Shown here: one piece after another, positions 43,509 to 51,086 of the stretch
Position numbering within the stretch: the stretch's first letter is position 1
How the letters are laid out: each line of letters starts with the position of its first letter
NCBI GenBank assembly: GCA_001298545.1
Contig: LJCX01000026.1
Coordinates: 744,001 to 808,000, forward strand
Length of the DNA stretch: 64,000 bases
Direction of reading: 5' to 3'
Source of the DNA: Actinobacteria bacterium OV320
GTDB taxonomy: Bacteria > Actinomycetota > Actinomycetes > Streptomycetales > Streptomycetaceae
Translations under genes and position numbers: made by a program
Notes under the pieces: generated by a model
What the model saw: only the letters and a program-made list of their open reading frames with translations
The model's database searches: none
What the model was told of the DNA's origin: nothing

Positions 43509-44813
43509 GTGGACACGAGCGAGAGCAGCACCGCACCCGAGGCCGAGGAGGCCGACCCGAGTCCGCAGGACCGGACCCGGCGTGGCTGGCGCCGCTGGGC
43601 GATGGACACCCGGCCGCTGCGCCGCCCGGCCTACCGGCGACTGTGGTCGTCGACCATCGTCACGGCCGTGGGCAGCCAGCTCACCGCCGTCGCGGTACCC
43701 AAGCAGATCTACGACATCACCGGCTCCTCGGCCTGGGTCGGCTACGCGAGCCTCGCCGGGCTGTTGCCGATGGTGCTGTTCGCGCTGTGGGGCGGCGCGG
43801 TCGCCGACACCGTCGACCGGCGCAAGCTGCTGCTGGTCACCAACAGCGGTATCGCCGTCACCTCGGTGCTGTTCTGGCTCCAGGCGGTCTCCGGACTCGA
43901 CTCGGTGGCCGTGCTGATGGTGCTGCTCGCCACCCAGCAGGCGTTCTTCGGCCTCAACGCGCCCGCCCGCAACGCCTCCATCGCCCGGCTGGTGCCGGCG
44001 GGCGAACTCGCCGCCGCCAACGCCCTCGGCTCGACCGTCATGCAGACCGGTCTGGTCGCCGGGCCGCTGCTCGCGGGCTCCCTGATCCCCGTCATCGGCC
44101 TGCCCGAGCTGTACCTCCTCGACGCCGTCGCGCTGTGCGTGACGCTGTGGGCGGTGGCCCGTCTGCCCGCGCTGCCGCCCCTGGCGAGCGCCACCGCCCG
44201 GCGGGCCGGGGTACGGGAGATCGCGGAGGGCTTCCGCTACATCTCCCGGCACAAGGTCCTGTTGCTGTCCTTCCTCGCCGATGTCATCGCCATGGTCTTC
44301 GGCATGCCCCGGGCCCTGTTCCCGCAGCTGGCCGCCGAGACGTACGCCTCCTACGGCGAAGGGCTCGCCCTGGGCCTGCTCTTCGCGGCGATCCCCATCG
44401 GCGCGGTGCTGGGCGGACTGTTCTCCGGCACGTTCTCCCGGGCCCGGCGGCACGGCTGGATGGTCATCGGCGCGGTCGTCGCCTGGGGCGCGGCGATCGC
44501 CGGGTTCGGACTGAGCGGCAGTCTGTGGCTCGCCGTGGTGTTCCTGGTCTGTGCCGGGGTCGCCGACATGGTCTCCATGGTCTTCCGCGGGGCGATCCTG
44601 CTGTCCGCCGCCACCGACGAGATGCGCGGCCGCATGCAGGGCGTCTTCACGGTCGTCGTCGCGGGCGGCCCCCGGCTGGCCGACGCCCTGCACGGCACGG
44701 CGGGCGCCGCCTTCGGGCCCCGTGTCGCGGTCGCGGGCGGCGGTCTGCTGGTCGTCGTCTCGATGCTGGGCCTGGCGGTCGCCGTGCCCGCGCTGCGCCG
44801 CTACCGCGTCTGA
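43509..44813 (+). CDS. MFS transporter, EntS-like exporter
   Basis: 434 residues, twelve predicted helices. The MFS motif ADTVDRRKLLLVT and the EntS/YdhP-type stretch LATQQAFFGLNAPARNASIARLV are clear, with a late AVVFLVCAGVADMVSMVFRGAI. Related proteins export siderophores or small drugs, but no siderophore gene adjoins it here. GTG 43509 has AGGA 6 bases upstream. It ends 14 bases before the convergent cyclic-nucleotide-binding gene. Confidence 0.82.
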   Translation: MDTSESSTAPEAEEADPSPQDRTRRGWRRWAMDTRPLRRPAYRRLWSSTIVTAVGSQLTAVAVPKQIYDITGSSAWVGYASLAGLLPMVLFALWGGAVADTVDRRKLLLVTNSGIAVTSVLFWLQAVSGLDSVAVLMVLLATQQAFFGLNAPARNASIARLVPAGELAAANALGSTVMQTGLVAGPLLAGSLIPVIGLPELYLLDAVALCVTLWAVARLPALPPLASATARRAGVREIAEGFRYISRHKVLLLSFLADVIAMVFGMPRALFPQLAAETYASYGEGLALGLLFAAIPIGAVLGGLFSGTFSRARRHGWMVIGAVVAWGAAIAGFGLSGSLWLAVVFLVCAGVADMVSMVFRGAILLSAATDEMRGRMQGVFTVVVAGGPRLADALHGTAGAAFGPRVAVAGGGLLVVVSMLGLAVAVPALRRYRV

Positions 44814-44827
44814 GCCGGGCGCGGGGT

Positions 44828-45448
44828 CTACAGTTCCCCGCGCCGGTGCGTTCCGTAGTGCTCCATCAGCTTGCCCCGGGTCGTCTCCAGCCGGTGCGCG
44901 AGGATCTCGGCCACGATCCGTATCAGCGACATCCCGAGCGCCGGATCCTCGTCGCACAGGGCGAGCACGGGCGGCGCCTCGAACTCGTAGGCCCGTACGG
45001 GGCTGAAGGCCTCCGCGCCGAAGTCCCAACGGTACGGCGGGGAAAGACACCACCCGCCCCCCCCGCCCCCGGCGCCCGGGGGGCCGCGGGCGCGCCCCGC
45101 CCCGCGGGCGCCGCCCGCGCGCAGCTCGCGCGCGCCGGCGCGCGGGCCCGCGCCAACGGGTGCGGGGTCGGGGGCGTCGGCGCCGGACGCGCCGGCGGCG
45201 GTGGTCATCGGGCGCAGTGCGGCCAGCAGGCCGCCGGCGCGGAGGCTGGCGACGGTGACCCGCCGCACGGAGGTCACCTGCTGGACGAGCGAGACCGCGC
45301 CGGAGCGGATGACCCAGAAACGGTCGGCGGTGCCGCCGGCGTCGAAGATCCGGGCGTCCTCCGCGAAGGACACCTCACGGGCCAGTGTCATCAGATGCTG
45401 ACGCTGGGGCGGGGGAAGCGCGGTCAGCAGTTTCGTCGCTTTGGTCAT
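44828..45448 (-). CDS. Cyclic-nucleotide-binding (CRP-like sensor) protein, apparently disrupted
   Basis: 206 residues as read. The first 80 residues match a cNMP domain (EDARIFDAGGTADRFWVIRSGAVSLV). The C-terminal part resumes with PPYRWDFGAEAFSPVRAYEF and GKLMEHYG. In between, about 65 residues are almost only Gly, Ala, Arg and Pro, where the family normally continues directly from the glycine-rich strand to the PPYRWDF segment. No DNA-binding domain is present. The insert coincides with extreme GC DNA (45045-45205), so a sequencing or assembly error is likely. The original protein would be about 140 residues. Confidence 0.65.
   Translation of the reverse strand: MTKATKLLTALPPPQRQHLMTLAREVSFAEDARIFDAGGTADRFWVIRSGAVSLVQQVTSVRRVTVASLRAGGLLAALRPMTTAAGASGADAPDPAPVGAGPRAGARELRAGGARGAGRARGPPGAGGGGGGWCLSPPYRWDFGAEAFSPVRAYEFEAPPVLALCDEDPALGMSLIRIVAEILAHRLETTRGKLMEHYGTHRRGEL
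45045..45205. other. Anomalous GC-only low-complexity segment
   Basis: Runs of C8 and long GC alternations fill most of this segment, inside the cNMP-domain gene. Flanking codons fit a single conserved protein, so this looks like inserted junk or misassembly rather than evolved sequence. A related anomaly lies at 49466-49680. Confidence 0.6.
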
Positions 45449-45571
45449 GGCCCGGAGCTCCTCGCCGACGATCGGTAGGGGTGCTTCCCCTTCCCATTTC
45501 AGCCGCTGCCGACGCCCCGGGCACCTCGGCGGGCCGCACTTTCGCCGTGCGGGCCATGAGGACATGGAAAA

Positions 45572-45603
45572 GCCCTGGCTGGACGGGGGAGGCCAGCCAG
45601 GGC
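45572..45603. terminator. Perfect 11-bp stem hairpin
   Basis: GCCCTGGCTGG (45572-45582) pairs exactly with CCAGCCAGGGC (45593-45603) around a 10-base loop. It lies between the cNMP gene start and the decarboxylase stop, both on the minus strand. It may terminate the decarboxylase transcript, or form a regulatory hairpin in the cNMP leader. Confidence 0.55.
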
Positions 45604-45696
45604 AGCTAAAGGGTGGTGCACGGAGGAGGAGTGGCTACGACCCCGCTCACCAGGTATGAATGAACCGTAAACCATTCGCGGAGATTTTGCGTACTC

Positions 45697-45721
45697 GAAA
45701 CCAGGTCACGTGACCGGTTTC
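45697..45721. terminator. Dyad GAAACC...GGTCACGTGACC...GGTTTC
   Basis: The perfect core GGTCACGTGACC (45704-45715) is extended by GAAACC and GGTTTC arms with a single-base offset. It lies 16 bases past the decarboxylase stop on the minus strand, so terminator or operator are both possible. Confidence 0.5.
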
Positions 45722-45736
45722 ACTCGATGTGCGGTG

Positions 45737-47209
45737 TCATGGGCGGGCGACGACCCTGATCGTCCGCAGTTCCGGATCGGTCGGATCGGGGAGGTTCATG
45801 CCCGCCGCCAGGCCGGTGCTCAGATAGCGCAGCACGGGCTCGGTGAGTCGCTCACCGGGCAGGACGGCCGGGATCCCCGGCGGATACGGCGTGATCATCT
45901 CGGCGGCGATCCGCCCGGCGGCCTCGCTCGGTGCCACGTTCTCGGCGGGTCCGAAGAACGCGTCCCGGGGCGGCATCCCCTGCGCCATGCGCAGGTCGGC
46001 GGGGTCCGGCACCTCGACCCGCGGGGCCGGGCCCAGGTCCGGCGCGGCATGGGCGAGATCCTTGAGGGCGGCGAGGAGTTCACCGGTCGTCCCGCGGTCG
46101 TCGGCGTGGGTCAGCTGCGCGCCGATCCGCCGGTGGTCGGCGAGGTGCATGTCCATGAGCTGGTGCTCGCGCAGCCAGTCCGCGGCCTGGAACCCGGTGA
46201 TCCCGAGCCCCTGGACGTCGATCACCACGGGCAGCGGATCGAAGTCGTCGGCGAGCCCCGGGCCGCAGAGGTCCTCCCGGCCCTCGACGTGCATCCCGTC
46301 GATCTCCTCGATCGCGGACCGCACCTCCCGGGCCAGTCCGAGAGCCGCGCCGATCAACCGCTCGCCGTGCAGCGCCATCTGCCGGCGCCAGCCGTCGAGT
46401 CCGGCGTACAGCAGCACCGAAGGGCTCGTCGTGCCCAGCAGGTCCGCGCGCATGGTCAGCAGTTCCGGGGTGACGCGTCCGCCCTGGAGGTGGAACACCG
46501 AACCCTGCTCCAGGCCACTGCCCATCTTGTGGATGCTGGTCACGCAGATGTCGGCGCCCGCGTCCATCGCCCAGGACGGCAGGTCCGGATGGAAGGGCAG
46601 ATGCGCTCCCCAGGCCTCGTCCACGACGAGGGGCACCGACCGTCGATGGCAGACGTCGGCGATCGCCCGCAGATCCGCGCAGGCGCCGTACGGAGTGGGG
46701 CTGGTGACCAGGGCGCCCTTCGCGTCGGGGTGGATCTCGAAGGCCTTCTCGAACTCCTCGGCCGACGGCGGATGCGCCAGGCGCCGCTCGGCGTCCCAGC
46801 GCGGCTCGACCCACACGGGATCGATCCCGGACAGGATCAGCCCCGACACCACCGACTTGTGCGCGTCCCGCCCGATCAGCAGCTTCTCGTGCGGCCCGGC
46901 CACCGACAGCATGGCGGCCTTGACGGACAGCGAACTCCCACAGGTCGAGAAGAAGGTGTGCTCGGCGTGGACGGCGTCCGCCATCAGCTCCTCGGCGCGC
47001 TCCAGCACCCGCCCCCGGGTGAGCCGGTCGTCGAGTCCGCCCGACGCCAGGACATCACCGAGGAAGACCGCGTCCCCCAGCACCGCCCGTACCTCGGGAT
47101 CGGCGCCGCGGGCCTGCTTGTGCCCCGGCGGGGTGAACGACAACCGGCCTTGACGGCGGTAGTCGACCAGGGCTTCCAGAACGGGCGCTCGCGTGTGATC
47201 GGCTGCCAT
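45737..47209 (-). CDS. PLP-dependent Orn/Lys/Arg decarboxylase
   Basis: 490 residues. The group III decarboxylase signature is present: RLSFTPPGHKQARG, TFFSTCGSSLSVKAAML, VVDEAWGAHLPFHP, and the PLP lysine in TSIHKMGSGLEQGS. It should decarboxylate a basic amino acid to a polyamine precursor such as cadaverine, agmatine or putrescine. No clear partner gene adjoins it, but a saccharopine-dehydrogenase-like gene and an ArgP/LysE pair lie within 6 kb. Confidence 0.87.
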   Translation of the reverse strand: MAADHTRAPVLEALVDYRRQGRLSFTPPGHKQARGADPEVRAVLGDAVFLGDVLASGGLDDRLTRGRVLERAEELMADAVHAEHTFFSTCGSSLSVKAAMLSVAGPHEKLLIGRDAHKSVVSGLILSGIDPVWVEPRWDAERRLAHPPSAEEFEKAFEIHPDAKGALVTSPTPYGACADLRAIADVCHRRSVPLVVDEAWGAHLPFHPDLPSWAMDAGADICVTSIHKMGSGLEQGSVFHLQGGRVTPELLTMRADLLGTTSPSVLLYAGLDGWRRQMALHGERLIGAALGLAREVRSAIEEIDGMHVEGREDLCGPGLADDFDPLPVVIDVQGLGITGFQAADWLREHQLMDMHLADHRRIGAQLTHADDRGTTGELLAALKDLAHAAPDLGPAPRVEVPDPADLRMAQGMPPRDAFFGPAENVAPSEAAGRIAAEMITPYPPGIPAVLPGERLTEPVLRYLSTGLAAGMNLPDPTDPELRTIRVVARP

Positions 47210-47260
47210 GGTTTCCGGGTGCCCGCGACGGGCGGGGACATTCGGCCCCGACGGCCCCGG

Positions 47261-47491
47261 TCAGCGCGACTCGGCGCTCCGGCCGGGCGTCACGATCTCG
47301 TCCAGCACCTTGAGCACCGCTTCGTAGGCGAGACCCCGGGTCCGGGCGTCGGTCGCGTCGTCCGCGCGGTCCGCGTCGGTCCGGGCGAGGTCCGCGCTCC
47401 GCGCCCGCCAGGCCAGCAGTTCCTCGTGGGCGCAGGCCCTCGCCCGCTGGATGCGCCGCAGCAGTTCGTCCGAGTCCACCACATCGGTCAT
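47261..47491 (-). CDS. Small helical protein of unknown function
   Basis: 76 residues, Arg/Asp/Ala-rich and helical (DSDELLRRIQRARACAHEELLAWRARSADLAR). GGAGGAG lies right before ATG 47491. I do not recognise a family. Codon bias at third positions supports coding. It lies 51 bases upstream of the decarboxylase start, so it may share its transcript. Confidence 0.55.
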   Translation of the reverse strand: MTDVVDSDELLRRIQRARACAHEELLAWRARSADLARTDADRADDATDARTRGLAYEAVLKVLDEIVTPGRSAESR

Positions 47492-47683
47492 CTCCTCCGC
47501 CTACCCGGATCGTCGGGACGAATGCTCCTCGTCCGGGAGGTTTGGCCGACGCGGGGGCGGCCAGCCGCAAAGGAGACGACCGCACCGTCCGGTGGAACAG
47601 AGCGCCGGGTGCGGGACAGACGCCGAACCCGCCGCGGAGGTGCGGCCGTCCGACCAGCCGGGACCAGTCAGGGGAGCGAAGGG

Positions 47684-48127
47684 ATGCGTACGAACGACTC
47701 GACCGACCGAGAGGACGCGCAGGGCGGCGCCTTCGGTCGCGGAGGGCACGAGCAGTGCCGGCCGGCCGATGTCCGCACCGCCGTACGGCGGGCGGTGACC
47801 GGGAGTTGCGGGTCCATCGGCTGCCCGTACGACGAGGACGGGCTCTCGGACGCCCTGCTCGTCGCCTCGGAGCTGACGAGCAACGCCATCCTGCACGGCG
47901 GCGGCATCACCGGCTTCGACGTCGACATGGACGGTCCGGCCGTGTGTGTCTCCGTCAGCGACCGCAGCGACCGGCTGCCGGTCACCACCGACCCGCTCGA
48001 CGAACAGGGCCGGCTGCGCACCGGCGGTCGCGGCTGGCCGATCGTCTGCCGGCTGGCCCGCAACGTCAGGGTGGCCTGTCTGCCCTCCGGCGGTAAGCGC
48101 ATCACCGCCGTCGTCCCCGTGTTCTGA
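47684..48127 (+). CDS. ATP-binding anti-sigma-like protein (HATPase_c_2, RsbW-type)
   Basis: 147 residues from ATG 47684 (GGGGAG upstream). A GHKL ATPase domain: the N-box is ASELTSNAILHGGG, followed by VSVSDRSDRLP and GGRGWPIVCRLA. Such small HATPase proteins bind SigB-type sigma factors or STAS partners. It sits 221 bases upstream of a SigF-like gene on the same strand, so it is a good candidate for that sigma factor's anti-sigma factor. Sequence alone does not show the partner. Confidence 0.8.
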   Translation: MRTNDSTDREDAQGGAFGRGGHEQCRPADVRTAVRRAVTGSCGSIGCPYDEDGLSDALLVASELTSNAILHGGGITGFDVDMDGPAVCVSVSDRSDRLPVTTDPLDEQGRLRTGGRGWPIVCRLARNVRVACLPSGGKRITAVVPVF

Positions 48128-48190
48128 CCCCGGCGCCGACCGGTCCGGGCCGTGGCCCGCGAACCTGTGAACGGCTTTCGCGCAGGCGGA

Positions 48191-48215
48191 GTTTGTTCCT
48201 CCAGGGGCAGGGCAG
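48191..48215 (+). promoter_or_regulatory. Possible SigB/SigF-type promoter
   Basis: GTTTG (48191-48195) and GGGCAG (48210-48215) are separated by 14 bases, close to the SigB-class consensus GTTT-N14-16-GGGTAT. It lies about 135 bases upstream of the sigma gene, which could autoregulate. A T-to-C change in the -10 weakens the match. Confidence 0.3.
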
Positions 48216-48348
48216 ACGGAGATTCGTGCTTCGGACCGGAGGCGCGCCGACGGGAGCGAGTTGTCGCTCCGGGGCGTCGCACGCGTTCCGGACGGCAGGA
48301 GTTCTCGTCGCCAGTCCCTGAGACCACCGTTCAGGAGAGCGATACCGC

Positions 48349-49167
48349 ATGCCTATCGACATGTCGACAAGCCGTCCTTCCGCTTCCGCACCCACCACCG
48401 CGCAGCTGCGGCGCACCCACGCCGACGCGCCCGACACCATGAGCCGGTTCGCCCGGCTGGTCACCCTCGAAGAGGGCCCCGAGCGGGACGCCGTACGCGA
48501 CGAACTCGTCACCGCCTGGCTGCCCATGGCCCACCGCATCGCCGGCCGCTTCCGCGACCGTGGTGAGGCGATCGAGGACCTGCGGCAGGTCGCGGCGCTG
48601 GGACTGGTCAAGGCCGTCGACCGTTTCGACCCCGAGCGCGGGGCCTTCGAGAGCTACGCGGTGCCCACCATCACCGGGGAGATCAAGCGCCACTTCCGGG
48701 ACCGGATGTGGGCGCTGCGCGTGCCCCGCCGGGTACAGGAACTGCGCAACAAGGTGCGCGTCGCCCGCCGCGAACTCATCCAGAACCCCGGCGCGGCCGA
48801 GCCCTCGGTGGCCGACATCGCCACCCACACCGGACTCACCGAGGACGAGGTGAACGCCGGCCTGGAGGCCCTGGAGAGCTTCAGCACCCTCTCGCTGGAC
48901 GCCGAGACCTCGGCCGGTGACGACGGCTACAGCCTCGCCGACACCCTGGGCGACTCCGACGCCTCCTTCGACGTCGTGGTCGACCGCGAGTCCGCCAAGG
49001 AAGGCCTGCGCCGGCTCCCGGAACGCGAGCGCGCCATCCTCTACATGCGGTTCTTCGAAGACATGACGCAGAGCAGGATCGCCGACCAGCTGGGAATCTC
49101 CCAGATGCACGTGTCCCGGCTCATCAGCCGCAGCTGCGAGCGGGTGCGCCAGGAAGCTCTGCGCTGA
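48349..49167 (+). CDS. RNA polymerase sigma factor, SigB/SigF/SigG type
   Basis: 272 residues. Region 2 contains EAIEDLRQVAALGLVKAVDRFDPERGAFESYAVPTITGEIKRHFRD; region 3 includes VPRRVQELRNKVRVARREL; region 4 has RERAILYMRFFEDMTQSRIADQLGISQMHVSRLIS. This is the stress/sporulation sigma group. ATG 48349 is used (ATG 48361 is possible). The HATPase gene upstream is its probable regulator, and the phosphatases and STAS proteins further along are likely parts of the same control network. Confidence 0.92.
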   Translation: MPIDMSTSRPSASAPTTAQLRRTHADAPDTMSRFARLVTLEEGPERDAVRDELVTAWLPMAHRIAGRFRDRGEAIEDLRQVAALGLVKAVDRFDPERGAFESYAVPTITGEIKRHFRDRMWALRVPRRVQELRNKVRVARRELIQNPGAAEPSVADIATHTGLTEDEVNAGLEALESFSTLSLDAETSAGDDGYSLADTLGDSDASFDVVVDRESAKEGLRRLPERERAILYMRFFEDMTQSRIADQLGISQMHVSRLISRSCERVRQEALR

Positions 49168-49210
49168 CGGCACGACATTCACCCGATCCGAACGGAGGAG
49201 AAGCAGACCG

Positions 49211-49465
49211 ATGCTCATGCCGCATCCCGCTGTCCTGCGCAGACTCGTCGACGAGTACGAGGCGCTGACACGATCCGGTTCCACCGAGGAACAGCCGCAG
49301 GCACAGGCGCAGGCGCGCGACCTCGCCTACACGCTGTGCGTGTCCACCGGCACGCGCGACGTCCGGCACGCCCTGGAGACGGCACGTCAATGGCTCGAGG
49401 CGGCGTCGGCCTCCGACGCCGCGATACGCCCGCCGACCGACAAGGATCCCCACGTGTACGCCTGA
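49211..49465 (+). CDS. DUF5133 family protein
   Basis: 84 residues beginning MLMPHPAVLRRLVDEYEAL, with LAYTLCVSTGTRDVRHALETA, the signature of this Streptomyces family. GGAGGAG precedes the start. Function unknown, but members often lie near SigB-type sigma genes, as here, 43 bases after the sigma stop. Probably part of the sigma factor's operon or regulon. Confidence 0.82.
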   Translation: MLMPHPAVLRRLVDEYEALTRSGSTEEQPQAQAQARDLAYTLCVSTGTRDVRHALETARQWLEAASASDAAIRPPTDKDPHVYA

Positions 49466-49771
49466 CGGGCGGGGGGGCGCCGCCGGGGGGCCGCGCGGCG
49501 GCGCCGCGGCCCCGCCGGGGCGCGAGGGAGGGGGCGGGGCGGGGGCGGGGGCGGCGCCCCCCCCGCCCCCCCCCGCCCGCCGCCCGCCCCCCCCACGCAA
49601 ACGACACGCCCCCCGGGGGGGCGGGGGGGGGGGGGGGGGGCCGCGCGGCCCCCCCCCCCCCCGCCGCCGCTCTTTCGGCCGGGACACGGTCCAGGAGCGC
49701 TGACGTGTGTACCGCGAGAGCCGGGGCATGCGGATCCCGCAGGAAATCGGGGAGACATCGGGGAGGGCGAC
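49466..49771. other. Extreme G/C low-complexity segment, possible assembly artefact
   Basis: About 49466-49680 consists almost entirely of G and C, with a run of 18 G (49623-49640) and a run of 14 C (49649-49662) around CCGCGCGG, forming a long perfect palindrome. The last 90 bases (49681-49771) look normal and contain the GGGGAGGG ribosome site for the next gene. No gene is supported here. Confidence 0.6.
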
Positions 49772-50608
49772 ATGAACGCGAGTGCACTGGCGCGCAACGG
49801 CAGGGTCGGGGCGGAACGAGCCGCACGGGGCTCGGTGACGAAGGGCGCCGCCAAGGCGGGGCTCGCCGCGCGGGGCGTCATCTATCTGCTGGTCGGACTG
49901 CTGGCCCTGCAGATCGCCTTCGGCGACGGCAGTCAGCAGGCGGACCGCCAGGGGGCCCTGGAGGAGATCTCGCAGAAGCCGTTCGGCGCCGTACTGCTGT
50001 GGGCGCTGGGCATCGGACTCGTCGGCATGGCGCTCTGGCGGCTGTCGGAGGCCGTCTTCGGTGCGGCCGGCGCCGACGGGCGCAGCGCCAAGAAGCGCCT
50101 GCTCTCCCTCGTCCGGTGCGGCTTCTACTCCTTCGTCGCCTACTCCGTGCTGGCCTTCGCCGCCGGATCGGGCAGCGGCGGCGGTTCCGGCGACGAGCAG
50201 TCCCGGGACGTCACCGCCCGGGCCCTGGAGCTGCCCGCGGGCCAGTGGATAGTCGGCGCGGGAGGCGCGGGGATCATCGTCGCGGGCGTGTGGATCGGCG
50301 CTCGCGCCGTCATGCGGTCCTACCGCAAGCACCTGCGGCTGGGGGAGATGTCCCCGCGCATGCGGCGGCTGGTCGACATCACCGGGGTGGGCGGCGGTGC
50401 CGCCCGTGGCCTGGTGTTCGCCGCCGCCGGAGTCTTCGCCGTACGCGCCGCCGTCGAGTACCAGCCGGACGAGGCCAAGGGGATCGACGACACACTGCGT
50501 TCTTTCGCCGGCACGCCCGCGGGGCCGGGCCTCCTGGCCTGCGTCGCCGCCGGACTCATGCTCTTCGGGCTGTTCTCGTTCGCCATGGCCCGCTGGCGCA
50601 AGGTCTGA
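49772..50608 (+). CDS. DUF1206 membrane protein
   Basis: 278 residues, three internal repeats of a two-helix unit: KAGLAARGVIYLLVGLLALQ, RLLSLVRCGFYSFVAYSVLAF and GGAARGLVFAAAGVFAVRAAVEY. Six membrane helices in all. Common in actinobacteria, often stress induced, function unknown. GGGGAGGGC lies just before the ATG. Confidence 0.88.
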   Translation: MNASALARNGRVGAERAARGSVTKGAAKAGLAARGVIYLLVGLLALQIAFGDGSQQADRQGALEEISQKPFGAVLLWALGIGLVGMALWRLSEAVFGAAGADGRSAKKRLLSLVRCGFYSFVAYSVLAFAAGSGSGGGSGDEQSRDVTARALELPAGQWIVGAGGAGIIVAGVWIGARAVMRSYRKHLRLGEMSPRMRRLVDITGVGGGAARGLVFAAAGVFAVRAAVEYQPDEAKGIDDTLRSFAGTPAGPGLLACVAAGLMLFGLFSFAMARWRKV

Positions 50609-50636
50609 CGTCCGGCTGTGTGGGAACACGGACCAG

Positions 50637-51068
50637 ATGAACGAATCAGAGTTCCCGCGCGACGGACGGCCCGTGGACATGTACCTCGACCTTCTGCGCG
50701 TCCGCATGGACAGCGAGGACTATCAGCTGCTGCTGAAGGTCGTCGCACCCGCGCTGCGCGCACTCGAGGAACAACGACCCGAGAGTCTCGACTTCGCCCT
50801 CGACCCGGAGGACACCCAGCAACTGCCCCAGGAGATCCGTGACGAAGCCGCCCTGGTCATCGCCACCGCGGTGACCGGCCGGCTGGACAACCAGCTGGTG
50901 GAGATAGACGTCGACGGCACCGGCCCGGTCCGGGTGGTCACCGACGCGGGCACCGCGCCCGACCCCACCCGCCTCGCCGAGATCGCCGGCTGCATCCGAC
51001 AGCGCCACCAGGACACCGAGGAGCTGCGCGGTATCGCGGCGGCGAGCGACATGTCCACGGACTTCTGA
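50637..51068 (+). CDS. Hypothetical acidic protein
   Basis: 143 residues from ATG 50637, 28 bases after the DUF1206 stop. Acidic, with VDMYLDLLRVRMDSEDYQLLLKVVAPALRAL and a beta-rich end (VEIDVDGTGPVRVVTDAG). I do not recognise the family. It is probably co-transcribed with the DUF1206 gene, and its stop faces the FUSC gene. Confidence 0.68.
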   Translation: MNESEFPRDGRPVDMYLDLLRVRMDSEDYQLLLKVVAPALRALEEQRPESLDFALDPEDTQQLPQEIRDEAALVIATAVTGRLDNQLVEIDVDGTGPVRVVTDAGTAPDPTRLAEIAGCIRQRHQDTEELRGIAAASDMSTDF

Positions 51069-51086
51069 CCGTGGAGGGACCCGCCG

